64,000 bases of DNA from Prochlorococcus sp. AG-436-K22 (GCA_003212555.1 QCPK01000001.1:56616-120615); one strand, 5' to 3'. Counted from the stretch's first letter, positions 32,241 through 44,063 are shown. Numbers and translations are program-made. Notes: generated by a model not told the origin, from the sequence alone.

Positions 32241-32254
32241 ATAAACTTTTAGAT

Positions 32255-32893
32255 TTATTGCTTTCTCTTCGACTCTTCAACTGTTATTTTAATTAGCTCC
32301 ATAGCTTCTTTTATCCTTTTTATATTACTCCTGTATAAAGTTAGATCTTTGTCGGCCCTAGATTCGCAATAACCTAAATTAACAAGTAACTTTAGAGTTG
32401 ATTTAATTATTTCTTCTTGATCTGAATCACCCTCATGTTCTATTCTTATTATTTCGTATAGGCCGATTGAGTGTAGCCTTGAGTAATAATTACCCTTATT
32501 TAGAATATCTTTAAGAAGAAGGCCTTCTATACTTTTGTTCTCGTTAGAATCATATTGAGCTATAGCGTTCTTAAATGAATCATTTTTGGAAATAGTTATT
32601 ATTGCATTTGAATACCTTTCTATTAGGCTATATTCAATATCACAGGATTTACATAACGAATCTAGAATTTTACCCTTGTGAGTTGCTGGTTCATATCCAT
32701 TTGTAAATATATCAAAGGATTTTATAAGACCATAAGAAAATAAGCCATCTATTTTAAAGCTGGATTGATTGCTAAGTAGATTCAACTCAACAAGATATTC
32801 ATCTATTACTTTGCGGTAAATAGATGGTATTACAAAAGGAAAATCTTTGTGGAATAGACCTTTGCTAGCAGAAACGGTTTTGCGTTCACCCAA
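32255..32893 (-). CDS. thf1: Thylakoid formation protein Thf1/Psb29
   Basis: KTVSASKGLFHKDFPFVIPSIYRKVIDEYLVELNLLSNQSSFKIDGLFSYGLIKSFDIFTNGY. Confidence 0.88.
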   Translation of the reverse strand: MGERKTVSASKGLFHKDFPFVIPSIYRKVIDEYLVELNLLSNQSSFKIDGLFSYGLIKSFDIFTNGYEPATHKGKILDSLCKSCDIEYSLIERYSNAIITISKNDSFKNAIAQYDSNENKSIEGLLLKDILNKGNYYSRLHSIGLYEIIRIEHEGDSDQEEIIKSTLKLLVNLGYCESRADKDLTLYRSNIKRIKEAMELIKITVEESKRKQ

Positions 32894-32973
32894 ACCTTTT
32901 TTGATTAAACTCGAATATGAGATTAGCTATTCGAATATAGCAGTTAGTATCGTGGTAACCGATCACTTTTAGA

Positions 32974-33564
32974 ATGATTCCTATAGTTGTTGAGGAAACT
33001 GGTCGTGGCGAAAGAGCCTTTGACATTTATTCAAGACTACTGCGAGAAAGAATTGTTTTTCTCGGTGAGCCTGTAACTAACGATTCTGCTAATCGAATAG
33101 TTGCCCAACTTCTCTTTCTTGAAGCCGAGGATCCTACGAAGGACATTTTTCTTTATATCAACTCCCCAGGTGGTTCTGTTTACGATGGCTTTGGGATTTT
33201 TGATACTATGCAGCATGTAAAACCCGATATTCACACCGTTTGTGTTGGCTTGGCTGCAAGTATGGGTGCCTTCTTGCTATGTGCAGGAGCAAAAGGAAAA
33301 AGAAGCAGTCTAGAACATTCTCGAATTATGATCCATCAACCGCTTGGAGGCGCAAAAGGTCAAGCTACAGATATACGTATACAAGCCGATGAAATTCTCT
33401 TTCTAAAGAGCAGACTTAATAATGAACTTGCTAAAAGAACTGGTCAGTCAATTGAAAAAATTTCTGAAGATACAGATAGAGACTTTTATATGTCTCCTTT
33501 AGAAGCAATCAGCTATGGAATAATAGACAATATTTTAAATAAGAAACCTGTTTCAATTGTCTAG
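32974..33564 (+). CDS. clpP: ATP-dependent Clp protease proteolytic subunit
   Basis: [50 protein letters not shown]. Confidence 0.97.
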   Translation: MIPIVVEETGRGERAFDIYSRLLRERIVFLGEPVTNDSANRIVAQLLFLEAEDPTKDIFLYINSPGGSVYDGFGIFDTMQHVKPDIHTVCVGLAASMGAFLLCAGAKGKRSSLEHSRIMIHQPLGGAKGQATDIRIQADEILFLKSRLNNELAKRTGQSIEKISEDTDRDFYMSPLEAISYGIIDNILNKKPVSIV

Positions 33565-33568
33565 CTAA

Positions 33569-35485
33569 CTAAGTTGCAAAAATATTTTCAGTTCTGTATT
33601 TTTTAGGGATTTCAGTATATTTTTCTAAGACTTTAATTAACTCTTCGCCAGTTATAGTTTCTTTTTCAATAAGTAAATCTACAAGAGAGTCAATTGCCTC
33701 TCTATTATCATTAACTATTCTATATGTTGCTTGATAACACTCTTTTACAATTTTTCTAACTTGTTCATCAATTTGTTGTGATATAGAGTCGGATATATCA
33801 GATCTAGTCATCAGGTCTCTGCCAATAAATACTTCTTGGGAATCATTTTCTAATGAAATTGGTCCAAGCCTACTCATTCCAAATCTAGTAACCATTTGGC
33901 GCGCCATAGATGCTACTTGTTGTATATCACCACCAGCTCCAGTAGTTACTTCACCTCTACCAAAGACTACATCTTCGGCAGCTCGGCCACCTAAAGCACC
34001 CATTATTCTTGCTTTTAATTGAGCTCTGCTTACCAACATTTGGTCTTCATCTGGTGAGAACCAAGTTAAACCTTTTGCTTGACCTCTAGGAATTAACGTA
34101 ACTTTTTGCACTGGGTCATGATCTTTTAATAAGGTGCCAATTAAAGCATGACCTATTTCATGATAAGCAATTAATTTTTTACTCCTTCCGTCAGTAAGAG
34201 GCTGTCCTTCCATCCCAGCAATTATTCTATCTACAGCATCATCTATTTCTAATAATCCTATTGATTCCTTTCTTCTTCGAGCTGTTAAAATTGCTGCCTC
34301 ATTAAGAAGGTTGGCAAGATCTGCTCCAGTAAAACCTGGTGTTCTTCTGGCAATATTTTCCAATGAAAGGCTTTTATCAATCTTTTTATTTTTAGAATGC
34401 ACTTTTAGTATTGATAATCTTCCTTTTATATCTGGAGCATCTACAGAAACTTGTCTATCAAACCTTCCTGGCCTTAGTAAGGCTGAATCGAGAACATCTG
34501 GTCTATTTGTTGCAGCGATAATTATTATCCCACTATTACCTTCGAAGCCATCCATCTCAGTTAATAGTTGATTTAGGGTTTGTTCTCTTTCGTCATTTCC
34601 ACCTCCTATACCTGCACCTCTTTGTCGGCCAACGGCATCAATCTCATCGATAAATATTAGACAAGGACTATTTTCTTTTGCTCTTTTAAATAAATCTCTA
34701 ACTCTGCTAGCTCCTACACCTACAAACATTTCGACAAATTCAGATCCTGATAATGAAAAGAATGGAACCCCTGCTTCTCCAGCTATAGCTTTGGCTAATA
34801 GAGTTTTACCTGTCCCTGGAGGCCCAACTAAAAGTACACCTTTTGGGATTTCCGCTCCAACAGAAGTGAATCTTTCAGGCTGCTTTAAAAATGTCACTAC
34901 TTCTTCTAAATCTTGTTTTGCCTCTTCAACTCCGGCTACATCGTCAAACATAACGCCTGTTTCTGCTTCCATTGCGAACCTTGCTTTTGTTTTACCAAAT
35001 TGCATGGCCTGGCCTGGACCGCCAGGCATTGAGTTTGATCTCCTTGCTAAAAAAACTAAACCTAAAATTAGAAGAGCTGGAAAGATTAGATTTCCTAAGA
35101 ATCCAATACTTTGAGGTGTTTTTTTCTCTGGATGAATATCAAAACTGATTCCTTCTGTTTTGAATTTATTTACTAATTCAGGAGTTAGGCCTGGGAGGTC
35201 CACCCTTATTTTTTGTATACGGTTATCTAGGTCAGGGTCAACAGCTTCAACAATTGCATTTCTTCCTCCACTATAAATATCAACTGCAGTAACTCGACCA
35301 GAGTCGATGTAATCAATAAACCTTCCATAACTCATTCTAGAAACAGCTGCATTTGGACTTGCTAGAGAGCTCTTGTTTGACTGAGATGTATTGCCATTAC
35401 TTCCTGTAAGGATTTGCCAACCTATAAGTAGGAGAATTACAAAAGGGATTAGCCACAAAGCTATTGACCTGAATTTTGGATTCAT
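33569..35485 (-). CDS. ftsH: ATP-dependent zinc metalloprotease FtsH
   Basis: [57 protein letters not shown] (HEIGH zinc motif). Confidence 0.97.
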   Translation of the reverse strand: MNPKFRSIALWLIPFVILLLIGWQILTGSNGNTSQSNKSSLASPNAAVSRMSYGRFIDYIDSGRVTAVDIYSGGRNAIVEAVDPDLDNRIQKIRVDLPGLTPELVNKFKTEGISFDIHPEKKTPQSIGFLGNLIFPALLILGLVFLARRSNSMPGGPGQAMQFGKTKARFAMEAETGVMFDDVAGVEEAKQDLEEVVTFLKQPERFTSVGAEIPKGVLLVGPPGTGKTLLAKAIAGEAGVPFFSLSGSEFVEMFVGVGASRVRDLFKRAKENSPCLIFIDEIDAVGRQRGAGIGGGNDEREQTLNQLLTEMDGFEGNSGIIIIAATNRPDVLDSALLRPGRFDRQVSVDAPDIKGRLSILKVHSKNKKIDKSLSLENIARRTPGFTGADLANLLNEAAILTARRRKESIGLLEIDDAVDRIIAGMEGQPLTDGRSKKLIAYHEIGHALIGTLLKDHDPVQKVTLIPRGQAKGLTWFSPDEDQMLVSRAQLKARIMGALGGRAAEDVVFGRGEVTTGAGGDIQQVASMARQMVTRFGMSRLGPISLENDSQEVFIGRDLMTRSDISDSISQQIDEQVRKIVKECYQATYRIVNDNREAIDSLVDLLIEKETITGEELIKVLEKYTEIPKKYRTENIFAT

Positions 35486-35599
35486 GTATTCATCTAAATC
35501 ATTTTCATTCTAAGAGAAATTGTGGCCTATCTGTTGGAAAATGAGGAATTTTTTTTAAGTTAAGTGCAAATTTATTTTTTTACCTTTTTATTTGATAAA

Positions 35600-36829
35600 T
35601 CAAAGACTTCTTAAAGCAACAATTGGATCTAATTTTGCTGCTCTTTTAGCTGGCAATACTCCAAAGATTAATCCAATAGATCCTGATAATGAAACTGTAA
35701 AAATGACTACTTTAGTTTCTATATTAGCAGGTAGACTTGTTGTTATCTTTATTGCATTAATGGTCCCTAGCCCTAGGATTGTTCCTAGCATTCCTCCTAA
35801 AGCTGCTAGAATTAAAGATTCTATCAAAAATTGAAGAAGAATATCTGTATCTCTTGCACCTATTGCTTTTCTTAGTCCAATTTCTTCTGTCCGTTCACTA
35901 ACAGAAACTAGCATTATATTCATTATTCCAATACCACCAACAAGTAGGGAAATTCCTCCTATGGCTCCTAGCATTAATGTCAAACCCCCTGTTATTGTTG
36001 TGACTATAGAAAGAGCATCTTTTTGAGATCTGACTGCAAAATCATCATCTTTAATGATCTTATGCCTCTGCCTTAACAAGTTCGTGACTTGAAACTTTGC
36101 TGCATTAATGGCTTTAGAATCCTTGGCTTTTATACTAATAAAGCTAAGACTAATTCCATAGTTAGGATCTTTACCAGTTATCTTATTAACCATTGTTTTT
36201 AATGGTATATATATGTTCTTATCTTGGTTGCTTCCAAAAACGGCACCCTTTGCTTCCATTATCCCAATGATTTGGAAAGATTGATCTTTTATTCTTATAT
36301 TTTTCCCAAGTGCATTTTCATTAGGGAATAGATCATTATTTAGCTCATGGCCAATAATTGTTACATTTGCAGCAGTATTTTGATCCTTATTTGTAATAAA
36401 CCTACCTTTAGCTATGTCAAAACTTCTAACTGTAAGAAATTCAGGAGTAATTCCTAGAACTGTCGAACTGAAGCTCTTTGACTTATATTGTATAATTTCA
36501 CTCGATGAAATTTGAGGTGCTACTTGCTCAATAGTAGGAACTTGTTCCCTAATAGCTATTGCATCTTTTAATGTCAGATTCCTTGGGAAGGCAACTCCTC
36601 TCCTTCTTGTATCATTATTACCTGGGACTACAAATAATACATTAGCACCTAAATTACTTAATTGGTTAGTAGCTAATTTTTGTGCTCCTTTTCCTACTCC
36701 AAGCAAAGTAATGACAGAGGCATTACCAATAACAATTCCTAGCATTGTTAAAGAGCTTCTTAATTTATTTGATGTCAAAGTCTTTACTGACATCAATAAT
36801 AATTCTTTTAATGATACTTTCCCAGTCAT
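35600..36829 (-). CDS. MacB-like ABC transporter permease
   Basis: LTSNKLRSSLTMLGIVIGNASVITLLGVGKGAQ; GIMNIMLVSVSERTEEIGLRKAIGA. Confidence 0.92.
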   Translation of the reverse strand: MTGKVSLKELLLMSVKTLTSNKLRSSLTMLGIVIGNASVITLLGVGKGAQKLATNQLSNLGANVLFVVPGNNDTRRRGVAFPRNLTLKDAIAIREQVPTIEQVAPQISSSEIIQYKSKSFSSTVLGITPEFLTVRSFDIAKGRFITNKDQNTAANVTIIGHELNNDLFPNENALGKNIRIKDQSFQIIGIMEAKGAVFGSNQDKNIYIPLKTMVNKITGKDPNYGISLSFISIKAKDSKAINAAKFQVTNLLRQRHKIIKDDDFAVRSQKDALSIVTTITGGLTLMLGAIGGISLLVGGIGIMNIMLVSVSERTEEIGLRKAIGARDTDILLQFLIESLILAALGGMLGTILGLGTINAIKITTSLPANIETKVVIFTVSLSGSIGLIFGVLPAKRAAKLDPIVALRSL

Positions 36830-36842
36830 TATATATCTATGG

Positions 36843-38603
36843 CTATTTAACTGAATCTGATGGAATTCCTTTGAATATAGTTCCTTTATCTAAATCTAAT
36901 GTTACTATTTCTCCATTTTTAAACTTTTTACATGCTCCTTTAACTCCAGACATAATAGGGGTAGATATTTTGTTAGTTTCTCTCTTATTGGTTATATTAT
37001 TCTCCTCTTCGATGATTCCATAAATATGAGTATCAGTTAAGGAATTATAGATAATCTCCTTCGATATTACTAAAATTTCCCCAGACTTGATTTCTGCCAT
37101 ATCACTATTTTTATTTATTACTCTTATCTTCCCACTAACCTTTCCTGAAGAAGTTGAATTACCGCTTGCAACAACATCTGTAACTATGCCAACTTTAATT
37201 AGGTCTGTCGAACCACTAATACCATTAAGTGTACCTGCTGTTTCGACTACTAAATCCCCAGGCTTTAATATCCCTTTCTCCATTGATAATTTCATGGCAT
37301 GACTAAATGTTCTACTGGTGCTTTCTTCTGTATCTATTAGTAAGGCTGATACTCCCCATACTAATTGCAGACGTCTAGCAACTCCTGATTCACTTGTTAT
37401 TGCAAGGATTGGTGTTGCTGGTCTGAATTTGCTTACGTTATGAGCAGTGGCACCACTTTTGGTAAGAGGAAGTATTGCCGCGGCATTAAGTTGTCTTGCA
37501 ATTGTGCTTACCGCTGCACTTATGGCATTAGGAATAGTACTAGGAAGGTGACTTTCTAAAGCCCTTTGAGGGTAGTCTCTTTCAATCCTTCTTGCTATTT
37601 TAGCCATAGTTTCAACAGCTTCTATTGGATAGTCTCCAACTGCCGTTTCATTAGAAAGCATTACTGCGTCTGTTCCATCAAGTATTGCGTTTGCAACATC
37701 GCTTACTTCGGCCCTAGTTGGTCTTGGGCTGGATGCCATTGAATCCAACATTTGTGTTGCAGTAATTATTGGTATTCCAAGAGAATTTGCCTTTTTAATA
37801 AGTTGTTTTTGTAGCAAAGGTACTTCTTCAGCTTCCATTTCGACTCCTAGGTCACCTCTTGCAACCATTACCCCATCGCAGAGTACAAGTATCGAATCTA
37901 TTTGGTCTATTGCCTCAAATTTCTCTATTTTTGCGATTACTGGGGTGGTATGACCATGCTTCCTGATTAATTCCTTAATTTCTTGCATGTCTTCAGGGTT
38001 TCTTACAAAGCTAAGTGCAACCCAATCAACTCCTTGCGAAAGACCAAACTCAAGATCGACTTTATCCTTATGTGTTAATGCATTAATAGATAATTGAACA
38101 TCAGGGAAATTGACTCCTTTGTTGTTAGAAAGAATCCCACCAACTGTAACTTTGCAGACTAGAGACTTTTCCTTTAAATCAACCTTTTCAACTAACATTT
38201 CAACTCTCCCATCATCTAGAAGAATTCTTTTACCTACATCAACTTCACTTATAAGGTTTTTATAAGTAACAGTAGCAATTTTGTTATTGCAATCTACATC
38301 TTCTGACGTCAGTTTAAAGACATCTCCTTTCCGTAAATTAATCGGCCCTTCTTTAAATCTTCCTAAACGTATTTTTGGACCTTGAAGGTCCTGGAGAATT
38401 CCAATATTTACTTTTAAACTTTTAGCTACATGTCTAATGGTTTTAATTCGTTGTGAATGCTCTTCATGGTCACCATGAGAAAAATTCAATCTAAAGGTAG
38501 ATGCTCCTGCTCTAATTAGAGCAGCTATGATTTCTGGGGATTCTGTCGCAGGTCCAATAGTGGCTACGATCTTAGTCCTTCGTTTTAGATCTATAGTTGC
38601 CAT
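36843..38603 (-). CDS. pyk: Pyruvate kinase
   Basis: RRTKIVATIGPATESPEII, FRLNFSHGDHEEH, MVARGDLGVEMEAEEVPLLQK, ATQMLDSM; C-terminal extension. Confidence 0.97.
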   Translation of the reverse strand: MATIDLKRRTKIVATIGPATESPEIIAALIRAGASTFRLNFSHGDHEEHSQRIKTIRHVAKSLKVNIGILQDLQGPKIRLGRFKEGPINLRKGDVFKLTSEDVDCNNKIATVTYKNLISEVDVGKRILLDDGRVEMLVEKVDLKEKSLVCKVTVGGILSNNKGVNFPDVQLSINALTHKDKVDLEFGLSQGVDWVALSFVRNPEDMQEIKELIRKHGHTTPVIAKIEKFEAIDQIDSILVLCDGVMVARGDLGVEMEAEEVPLLQKQLIKKANSLGIPIITATQMLDSMASSPRPTRAEVSDVANAILDGTDAVMLSNETAVGDYPIEAVETMAKIARRIERDYPQRALESHLPSTIPNAISAAVSTIARQLNAAAILPLTKSGATAHNVSKFRPATPILAITSESGVARRLQLVWGVSALLIDTEESTSRTFSHAMKLSMEKGILKPGDLVVETAGTLNGISGSTDLIKVGIVTDVVASGNSTSSGKVSGKIRVINKNSDMAEIKSGEILVISKEIIYNSLTDTHIYGIIEEENNITNKRETNKISTPIMSGVKGACKKFKNGEIVTLDLDKGTIFKGIPSDSVK

Positions 38604-38681
38604 TAGAATGTTTGCTCACCCTCAAAAAAATACCATCTTGTAAGCATTTAGTTACCTCTTATTCCTTCATTATTCCTTATC

Positions 38682-39011
38682 ATGGACCTTAATCAGTACC
38701 AAGACAAATCAAGAGAAACAGCTCGTTATCCTAATTTAGGAAATAATGCAATTTATCCAACACTAGGACTAGCAGGAGAGGCTGGAGAGGTTGCAGACAA
38801 GGTTAAGAAGGTAATTAGAGACAAACAAGGTTATTTTGGTGCTATTGAAAAACAAGAAATAAAGTTGGAATTAGGCGATGTACTTTGGTATATCGCACAA
38901 CTGTCAACTGAGTTGGGGTTTGATTTGGAGGAGGTTGCTCAGCTAAATTTGGAGAAATTGTCAAGTAGATCTAGGAGAGGAAAGCTTTCTGGAAGCGGCG
39001 ACAATAGATAA
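38682..39011 (+). CDS. MazG-like nucleotide pyrophosphohydrolase
   Basis: LGLAGEAGEVADKVKKVIRDKQG...ELGDVLWYIAQLSTELG. Confidence 0.85.
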   Translation: MDLNQYQDKSRETARYPNLGNNAIYPTLGLAGEAGEVADKVKKVIRDKQGYFGAIEKQEIKLELGDVLWYIAQLSTELGFDLEEVAQLNLEKLSSRSRRGKLSGSGDNR

Positions 39012-39037
39012 ACCAGAAGAGTTTAATTGTATTTGTA

Positions 39038-39343
39038 TCAGGCGATATTATTTATAATACTTGCGTTTAAAAATGCAAAACGTAGGTTGCTCAAAGCAGA
39101 TTCAGCAAAATTTAATACTACAAAAGCAAGTATAGGAGAGATATCCAAACCCCCTATTGCAGGAATTATTCCTCGAAATAAGTTTAAGTAAGGATCTGTA
39201 ATAGCACTGATGTTACTGAGGACAGGATTACTCCAATCAAGATTTGGGAACCAAGTCAAAAGTACCCTCAATATTAGAATATAAGAGTAAATAAAAAGGG
39301 TCTGACTTAGGACAGCAAGAATATTTGAGAAAACAGCTTGCAT
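39038..39343 (-). CDS. YggT family protein
   Basis: IFSYI..RVLLTWFPNLDWSNPVLSNISAITDPYLNLFRGIIPAIGGLDISPILAF. Confidence 0.88.
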   Translation of the reverse strand: MQAVFSNILAVLSQTLFIYSYILILRVLLTWFPNLDWSNPVLSNISAITDPYLNLFRGIIPAIGGLDISPILAFVVLNFAESALSNLRFAFLNASIINNIA

Positions 39344-39365
39344 CTTCTTAATGATAAAAATCTAT

Positions 39366-39953
39366 TTAAGCAGCTTTGTTCTCATCTGTCGTATCTATAT
39401 CAGGAATTACGGTGAATGTTTGATGAAACTTTTCTGATAGTGTTATCCAGAATGACCTGCCATCGCGCTGACGCTTCCTTTCAATAAAGTTCATATTTAT
39501 GAGCTCCTTGATATGCTCATATGCTCCAGAACCTCTTAGATCTACCAAATCTGATTGTAAAATTCTTTTTTTAAGGGCTATTGTGGCAAGGGTCCTTAGA
39601 CTTGCTCCAGAAATATCTACAGGTAAAAGATTTTGAACAAGTTCTCCTAAACCTTTTGTTAGTTGAAGGCTATATTTACCATCTTTTTCACAAATTTCAA
39701 GTGAGGTATCTCTTTGAGAATAGCCTGCCATAAGAGCGATTAAAGCTTCTTGAACGCTTTCTGTTGATTGAGTTAAAGCTTCAGCAATTTCTGAAATTGT
39801 TAGTGGCTTTCCTTTGAGGTAAAGAACTGCTTCTATTTGAGCAGGCAATGAAATGTCTAACTTACTTGTTATTCCTTTGTTAAGAGCAAGTTTAGTGATG
39901 ACTAGTAAGGCAAACCTTGAATTTAAAATACCGTGAATCTCATGTCTGTACAC
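39366..39953 (-). CDS. scpB: Segregation and condensation protein B
   Basis: LPAQIEAVLYLKGKPLTISEIAEAL...LRTLATIALKKRILQSDLVDLRGSGAYEHIKEL; true start probably downstream of 39953. Confidence 0.88.
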   Translation of the reverse strand: MYRHEIHGILNSRFALLVITKLALNKGITSKLDISLPAQIEAVLYLKGKPLTISEIAEALTQSTESVQEALIALMAGYSQRDTSLEICEKDGKYSLQLTKGLGELVQNLLPVDISGASLRTLATIALKKRILQSDLVDLRGSGAYEHIKELINMNFIERKRQRDGRSFWITLSEKFHQTFTVIPDIDTTDENKAA

Positions 39954-41475
39954 CTAAGAAAAGCTTATACGCAGGATTTTTTGTCTCATCCCAGCTTTTG
40001 TAACCTATTTCAGTAAGAAAAATTTCCCAATCTTTAAGCTGGTTTTTGTTCACTAGAACCCCTAAAACTATTCTCCCAATATCTGCCCCATGATTTCGAT
40101 AGTGGAAAATACTTATACTCCATTCTGGTTTCATTGCTTTTAGAAATTTCATTAGAGCACCGGGTCGCTCTGGAAATTCAAATCTATATAGAAGCTCAAT
40201 GTTTGAATTGGAATGACTCGCTTCTTCTGGTAGTCGACCACCAACCATATGCCTTAGGTGAACTTTTGAAAATTCATCATTACTTAGGTCTATGCAATTA
40301 AGGCTAGCTTTCTTAATATTCTCCATAAATGATTGAAAATCTTTTTTGTTATTTACTTCTACGCCCATAAAGATTTGAGCTGTTTTTTTGCTTGACATAC
40401 GATAGCTAAATTCCGTTAGATTCCTATTACCAATTAATTTACAAAGTTTTTCAAGACTTCCAGGCTCTTCTTTGATTTCAATTGCAATCATAGCTTCTTT
40501 TTCTTCTCCTAATACTGCTCTTTCAGCAACAAATCTGAGCCTTTCAAAGTTCATATTTGCTCCACATGTTATAGCAATAACTTTTTTATTTTCTAAGTCA
40601 TTATTGATTAAGTCTGATTTAGCTCCAGCTATGGCTAAGGCTCCCGCTGGTTCAAGAATTGCTCTTGTATCTTCAAAGAAATCCTTAATTGCAGCACATA
40701 TTTCATCGGTGTTAACTGTGACAATATAGTCAACATATTTTTTTGCTAATTCAAAAGTAATCTTTCCTACTTGCTTTACAGCTACTCCATCTGCAAATAG
40801 ACCAACCTCAGATAATTCTATTCTTTTATTTTTTTCTAATGATTGTTTCATTGCTGATGCATCTTTAGGTTCTACGCCAATTATTTTTACGTCAGGCCAA
40901 AGATTTTTGATATAAGCTGCTATCCCTGCTATTAGGCCGCCTCCTCCGACAGCAATATAAATTGCATATGGGGGCTTATCCATTTGACGAAGAATTTCTA
41001 TCCCAATAGTCCCTTGTCCAGCTATTACTTCTGGATCATCAAATGGGTGGATAAAAACCAATCCATCTTTTTGACTTAATCTTGTTGCTTCAAGGTATGC
41101 TTCGTCATAATTTTCCCCATGTAAAATTATTTCAGCATTTAATGAGCGAACAGCCTCTACTTTCATTGGTGGTGTAGTAATTGGCATAACGATTACGGCC
41201 CTGCATTTCAAGTAAGCAGCACTTAAGGCAACACCCTGAGCGTGGTTTCCAGCACTTGAGGCAATTACTCCTTTCTCCAATTCTTTATTAGTCAAGCGTG
41301 ACATTCGGTTGTATGCGCCCCTTAATTTGAAGGAGAAGACTGGCTGCAAGTCTTCTCGCTTGAAAAATATTGTATTTTTTAGTTTATGGCTAAGCTTTTT
41401 TGCTTCCTCTAAAGGTGTTTCTACGGCAACGTCATAAACTCTTGCCCTTAGAATTTTCTGTAAGTAGTCCTCCAT
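39940..41475 (-). CDS. ilvA: Threonine dehydratase (biosynthetic)
   Basis: FFKREDLQPVFSFKLRGAYNRM; ASSAGNHAQGVALSA; two C-terminal regulatory domains. Confidence 0.96.
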   Translation of the reverse strand: MEDYLQKILRARVYDVAVETPLEEAKKLSHKLKNTIFFKREDLQPVFSFKLRGAYNRMSRLTNKELEKGVIASSAGNHAQGVALSAAYLKCRAVIVMPITTPPMKVEAVRSLNAEIILHGENYDEAYLEATRLSQKDGLVFIHPFDDPEVIAGQGTIGIEILRQMDKPPYAIYIAVGGGGLIAGIAAYIKNLWPDVKIIGVEPKDASAMKQSLEKNKRIELSEVGLFADGVAVKQVGKITFELAKKYVDYIVTVNTDEICAAIKDFFEDTRAILEPAGALAIAGAKSDLINNDLENKKVIAITCGANMNFERLRFVAERAVLGEEKEAMIAIEIKEEPGSLEKLCKLIGNRNLTEFSYRMSSKKTAQIFMGVEVNNKKDFQSFMENIKKASLNCIDLSNDEFSKVHLRHMVGGRLPEEASHSNSNIELLYRFEFPERPGALMKFLKAMKPEWSISIFHYRNHGADIGRIVLGVLVNKNQLKDWEIFLTEIGYKSWDETKNPAYKLFLGVQT

Positions 41476-41591
41476 ATGATTGATTTAAGCTGATTTTGTG
41501 TTAAATGTTTTCTAATTCATTTTGAATTAGGTGAAAATTTGAAAGAAATGCATTAAGACACCGTAGATTGTTATAAATAACTAATACGGTT

Positions 41592-43523
41592 ATGCGTCTG
41601 AGCGAAGTTAGCCATCCTAATCAATTACATGGTTTGACAACAGCTCAACTTGAAGACATTGCTTGCCAAATCAGGGAGAGGCATCTTCAGGTTGTTTCTA
41701 CAAGTGGTGGTCATTTAGGTCCAGGGCTTGGTGTTGTTGAACTAACTCTTGCTCTCTATCAAACATTAGATCTGGATGTAGATAAAGTTGTATGGGATGT
41801 TGGGCATCAGGCATATCCTCACAAATTAATTACAGGAAGATATTCTAATTTTGATTCATTGCGACAGCAAAGTGGTGTTGCTGGATATTTAAAACGATCC
41901 GAGAGTCACTTCGATCATTTTGGTGCAGGTCATGCAAGTACTTCTATTTCTTCCGCTCTTGGAATGGCTTTAGCTAGGGATCGTCAAGGAAAGGATTACA
42001 AATGTGTTGCTGTTATAGGGGATGGAGCACTTACAGGAGGAATGGCATTGGAAGCCATTAACCATGCTGGTCATCTTCCTAACACACCTTTTCTTGTTGT
42101 TTTAAATGACAATGACATGTCTATATCTCCTCCTGTTGGAGCACTTTCAACTCATTTAAATAGGATGCGTCATAGTGCACCAATTCAATTCCTTTCAGAT
42201 AGTGTTCAAGAAAGTGTTAAGAATATACCGTTTCTTGGTAAAGAAATACCCCAGGAGATTAAATCAATAAAAGACAGTGTCAAGAGACTTGCAGTTCCAA
42301 AAGTTGGAGCTGTTTTTGAGGAACTAGGCTTTACTTATATGGGACCTATAGATGGTCATGATATAGCTCAAATGACAAAAACATTTCAAGCCGCTCATCG
42401 TATTGGCGGTCCTGTTCTTGTTCATGTAGCCACCACTAAAGGGAAAGGTTATCCATATGCTGAGGCTGATCAAGTTGGTTATCATGCTCAATCTGCATTT
42501 GATTTAACTACTGGTAAATCAATCCCCTCTAAAAGTCCAAAACCACCTAGTTATAGCAAGGTTTTCGGACAAACATTAGTAAAAATTTGTGAACAGGATA
42601 ACAAAGTTGTTGGAATTACAGCAGCTATGGCTACTGGAACAGGGCTTGATTTGCTTCAGAAAGCTATTCCAGAACAATATGTAGATGTTGGGATAGCTGA
42701 GCAGCATGCAGTAACTCTTGCTGCAGGGATGGCTTGTGAAGGTTTAAAGCCTGTATGTGCTATTTACAGTACTTTCCTGCAAAGAGCCTATGACCAGCTC
42801 ATACACGATGTGGGGATACAAAACTTACCAGTTACCTTTGTATTAGATAGAGCTGGAATAGTTGGAGCGGATGGACCAACGCATCAAGGCCAATACGACA
42901 TTAGTTATCTAAGATCTGTTCCAAACTTTACTGTTATGGCTCCTAAGGATGAGGCAGAACTTCAAAGAATGATAGTTACTTGCTTGCAACACAACGGACC
43001 ATGTGCTTTACGTATTCCAAGAGGCCCTGGTGAAGGGGTTACTTTAATGGAAGAAGGCTGGGAACCCCTCAAGATCGGTCGAGGCGAAGTCCTTTGTGAA
43101 GGTGAAGATCTCTTGATTCTTTCTTATGGATCTATGGTTTCTTCAGCTATAAAAACAGCTGAACTCCTTAGGGAATCTGACATATCAGCCACAGTAGTAA
43201 ATGCAAGATTCTTAAGACCACTCGATCAGGCTTTGATTCACCCTTTGGCAAGGCGTATTGGTAAAGTTGTGACTATGGAAGAAGGTACTTTATTAGGTGG
43301 GTTTGGTTCAGCAGTTGTTGAATCTTTTTCAGATCAAGATCTATTAGTACCTACATTAAGGATTGGAATCCCTGATAAATTAGTTGATCATGCAAGTCCA
43401 CAACAAAGTAAAGAGAAATTAGGCTTAACACCAGAGCAAATGTCGGGAACAATAAAGAAAAGATTTGGTTGGGATGGAGCAGATTCATTGTATATAAGCA
43501 ATTCTAACTCTAATATGCATTAA
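41592..43523 (+). CDS. dxs: 1-deoxy-D-xylulose-5-phosphate synthase
   Basis: [68 protein letters not shown]. Confidence 0.97.
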   Translation: MRLSEVSHPNQLHGLTTAQLEDIACQIRERHLQVVSTSGGHLGPGLGVVELTLALYQTLDLDVDKVVWDVGHQAYPHKLITGRYSNFDSLRQQSGVAGYLKRSESHFDHFGAGHASTSISSALGMALARDRQGKDYKCVAVIGDGALTGGMALEAINHAGHLPNTPFLVVLNDNDMSISPPVGALSTHLNRMRHSAPIQFLSDSVQESVKNIPFLGKEIPQEIKSIKDSVKRLAVPKVGAVFEELGFTYMGPIDGHDIAQMTKTFQAAHRIGGPVLVHVATTKGKGYPYAEADQVGYHAQSAFDLTTGKSIPSKSPKPPSYSKVFGQTLVKICEQDNKVVGITAAMATGTGLDLLQKAIPEQYVDVGIAEQHAVTLAAGMACEGLKPVCAIYSTFLQRAYDQLIHDVGIQNLPVTFVLDRAGIVGADGPTHQGQYDISYLRSVPNFTVMAPKDEAELQRMIVTCLQHNGPCALRIPRGPGEGVTLMEEGWEPLKIGRGEVLCEGEDLLILSYGSMVSSAIKTAELLRESDISATVVNARFLRPLDQALIHPLARRIGKVVTMEEGTLLGGFGSAVVESFSDQDLLVPTLRIGIPDKLVDHASPQQSKEKLGLTPEQMSGTIKKRFGWDGADSLYISNSNSNMH

Positions 43524-43543
43524 TTATTTAGGATCTATTTGTT

Positions 43544-43591
43544 TTATTAATTTTGAATATAAAAGTATCCTTTTATATTCAAAATTAATAA
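43544..43591. repeat. Perfect 22-bp inverted repeat, 4-nt loop
   Basis: ttattaattttgaatataaaag-tatc-cttttatattcaaaattaataa, immediately downstream of dxs. Confidence 0.9.
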
Positions 43592-43726
43592 TTTATTTGA
43601 AATATTTAGTTTATATGTAGCCAAGAAACTATATAAAGCTAAGAGTATACTCTAACTTCTTATAGATCAAAAATACTCTAGCCAGAGCAAGAGAACAGGT
43701 TGATGATTTACTTTTAGGTACCTTTC

Positions 43727-44008
43727 TTAAAGGATTCCTCTAGAGGCTAATCCAAGGATTGAACCTATACCAAGAATGTGACCCAGGCAATTTGCTGCAA
43801 CTACAGAAGCGTGACTCATGCCACCAAAAAATTTGGAGTTAGGTATTTCAAACCCTTCATTCGGCTTTGCAATATTAGCCCTAGCTATGGCATAAGCAAG
43901 AACGTTGCACAGGATCATTACTACCGCACACTTAGGTGACCATTGAAATGAATCAGTAACTGTGGTAGCCAATAGCGTTGTAATCATTAACACATAAGAA
44001 GCAACCAT
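43727..44008 (-). CDS. psaK: Photosystem I reaction center subunit PsaK
   Basis: MVASYVLMITTLLATTVTDSFQWSPKCAVVMILCNVLAYAIAR...GFASHASVV-like ...AANCLGHILGIGSILGLASRGIL; track start 44032 probably too far upstream. Confidence 0.88.
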   Translation of the reverse strand: MVASYVLMITTLLATTVTDSFQWSPKCAVVMILCNVLAYAIARANIAKPNEGFEIPNSKFFGGMSHASVVAANCLGHILGIGSILGLASRGIL

Positions 44009-44063
44009 ATTATTCTCCTTGATAAAGCACATTTAGCCACAAAGATCTGCTACCTCTTAAAAG

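Noticed and set aside
34791-35114. 107-aa plus-strand ORF and other ORFs antisense to ftsH, pyk, htpG, carB and chlH
   Set aside because: Shadow ORFs of strongly conserved coding sequence on the other strand.
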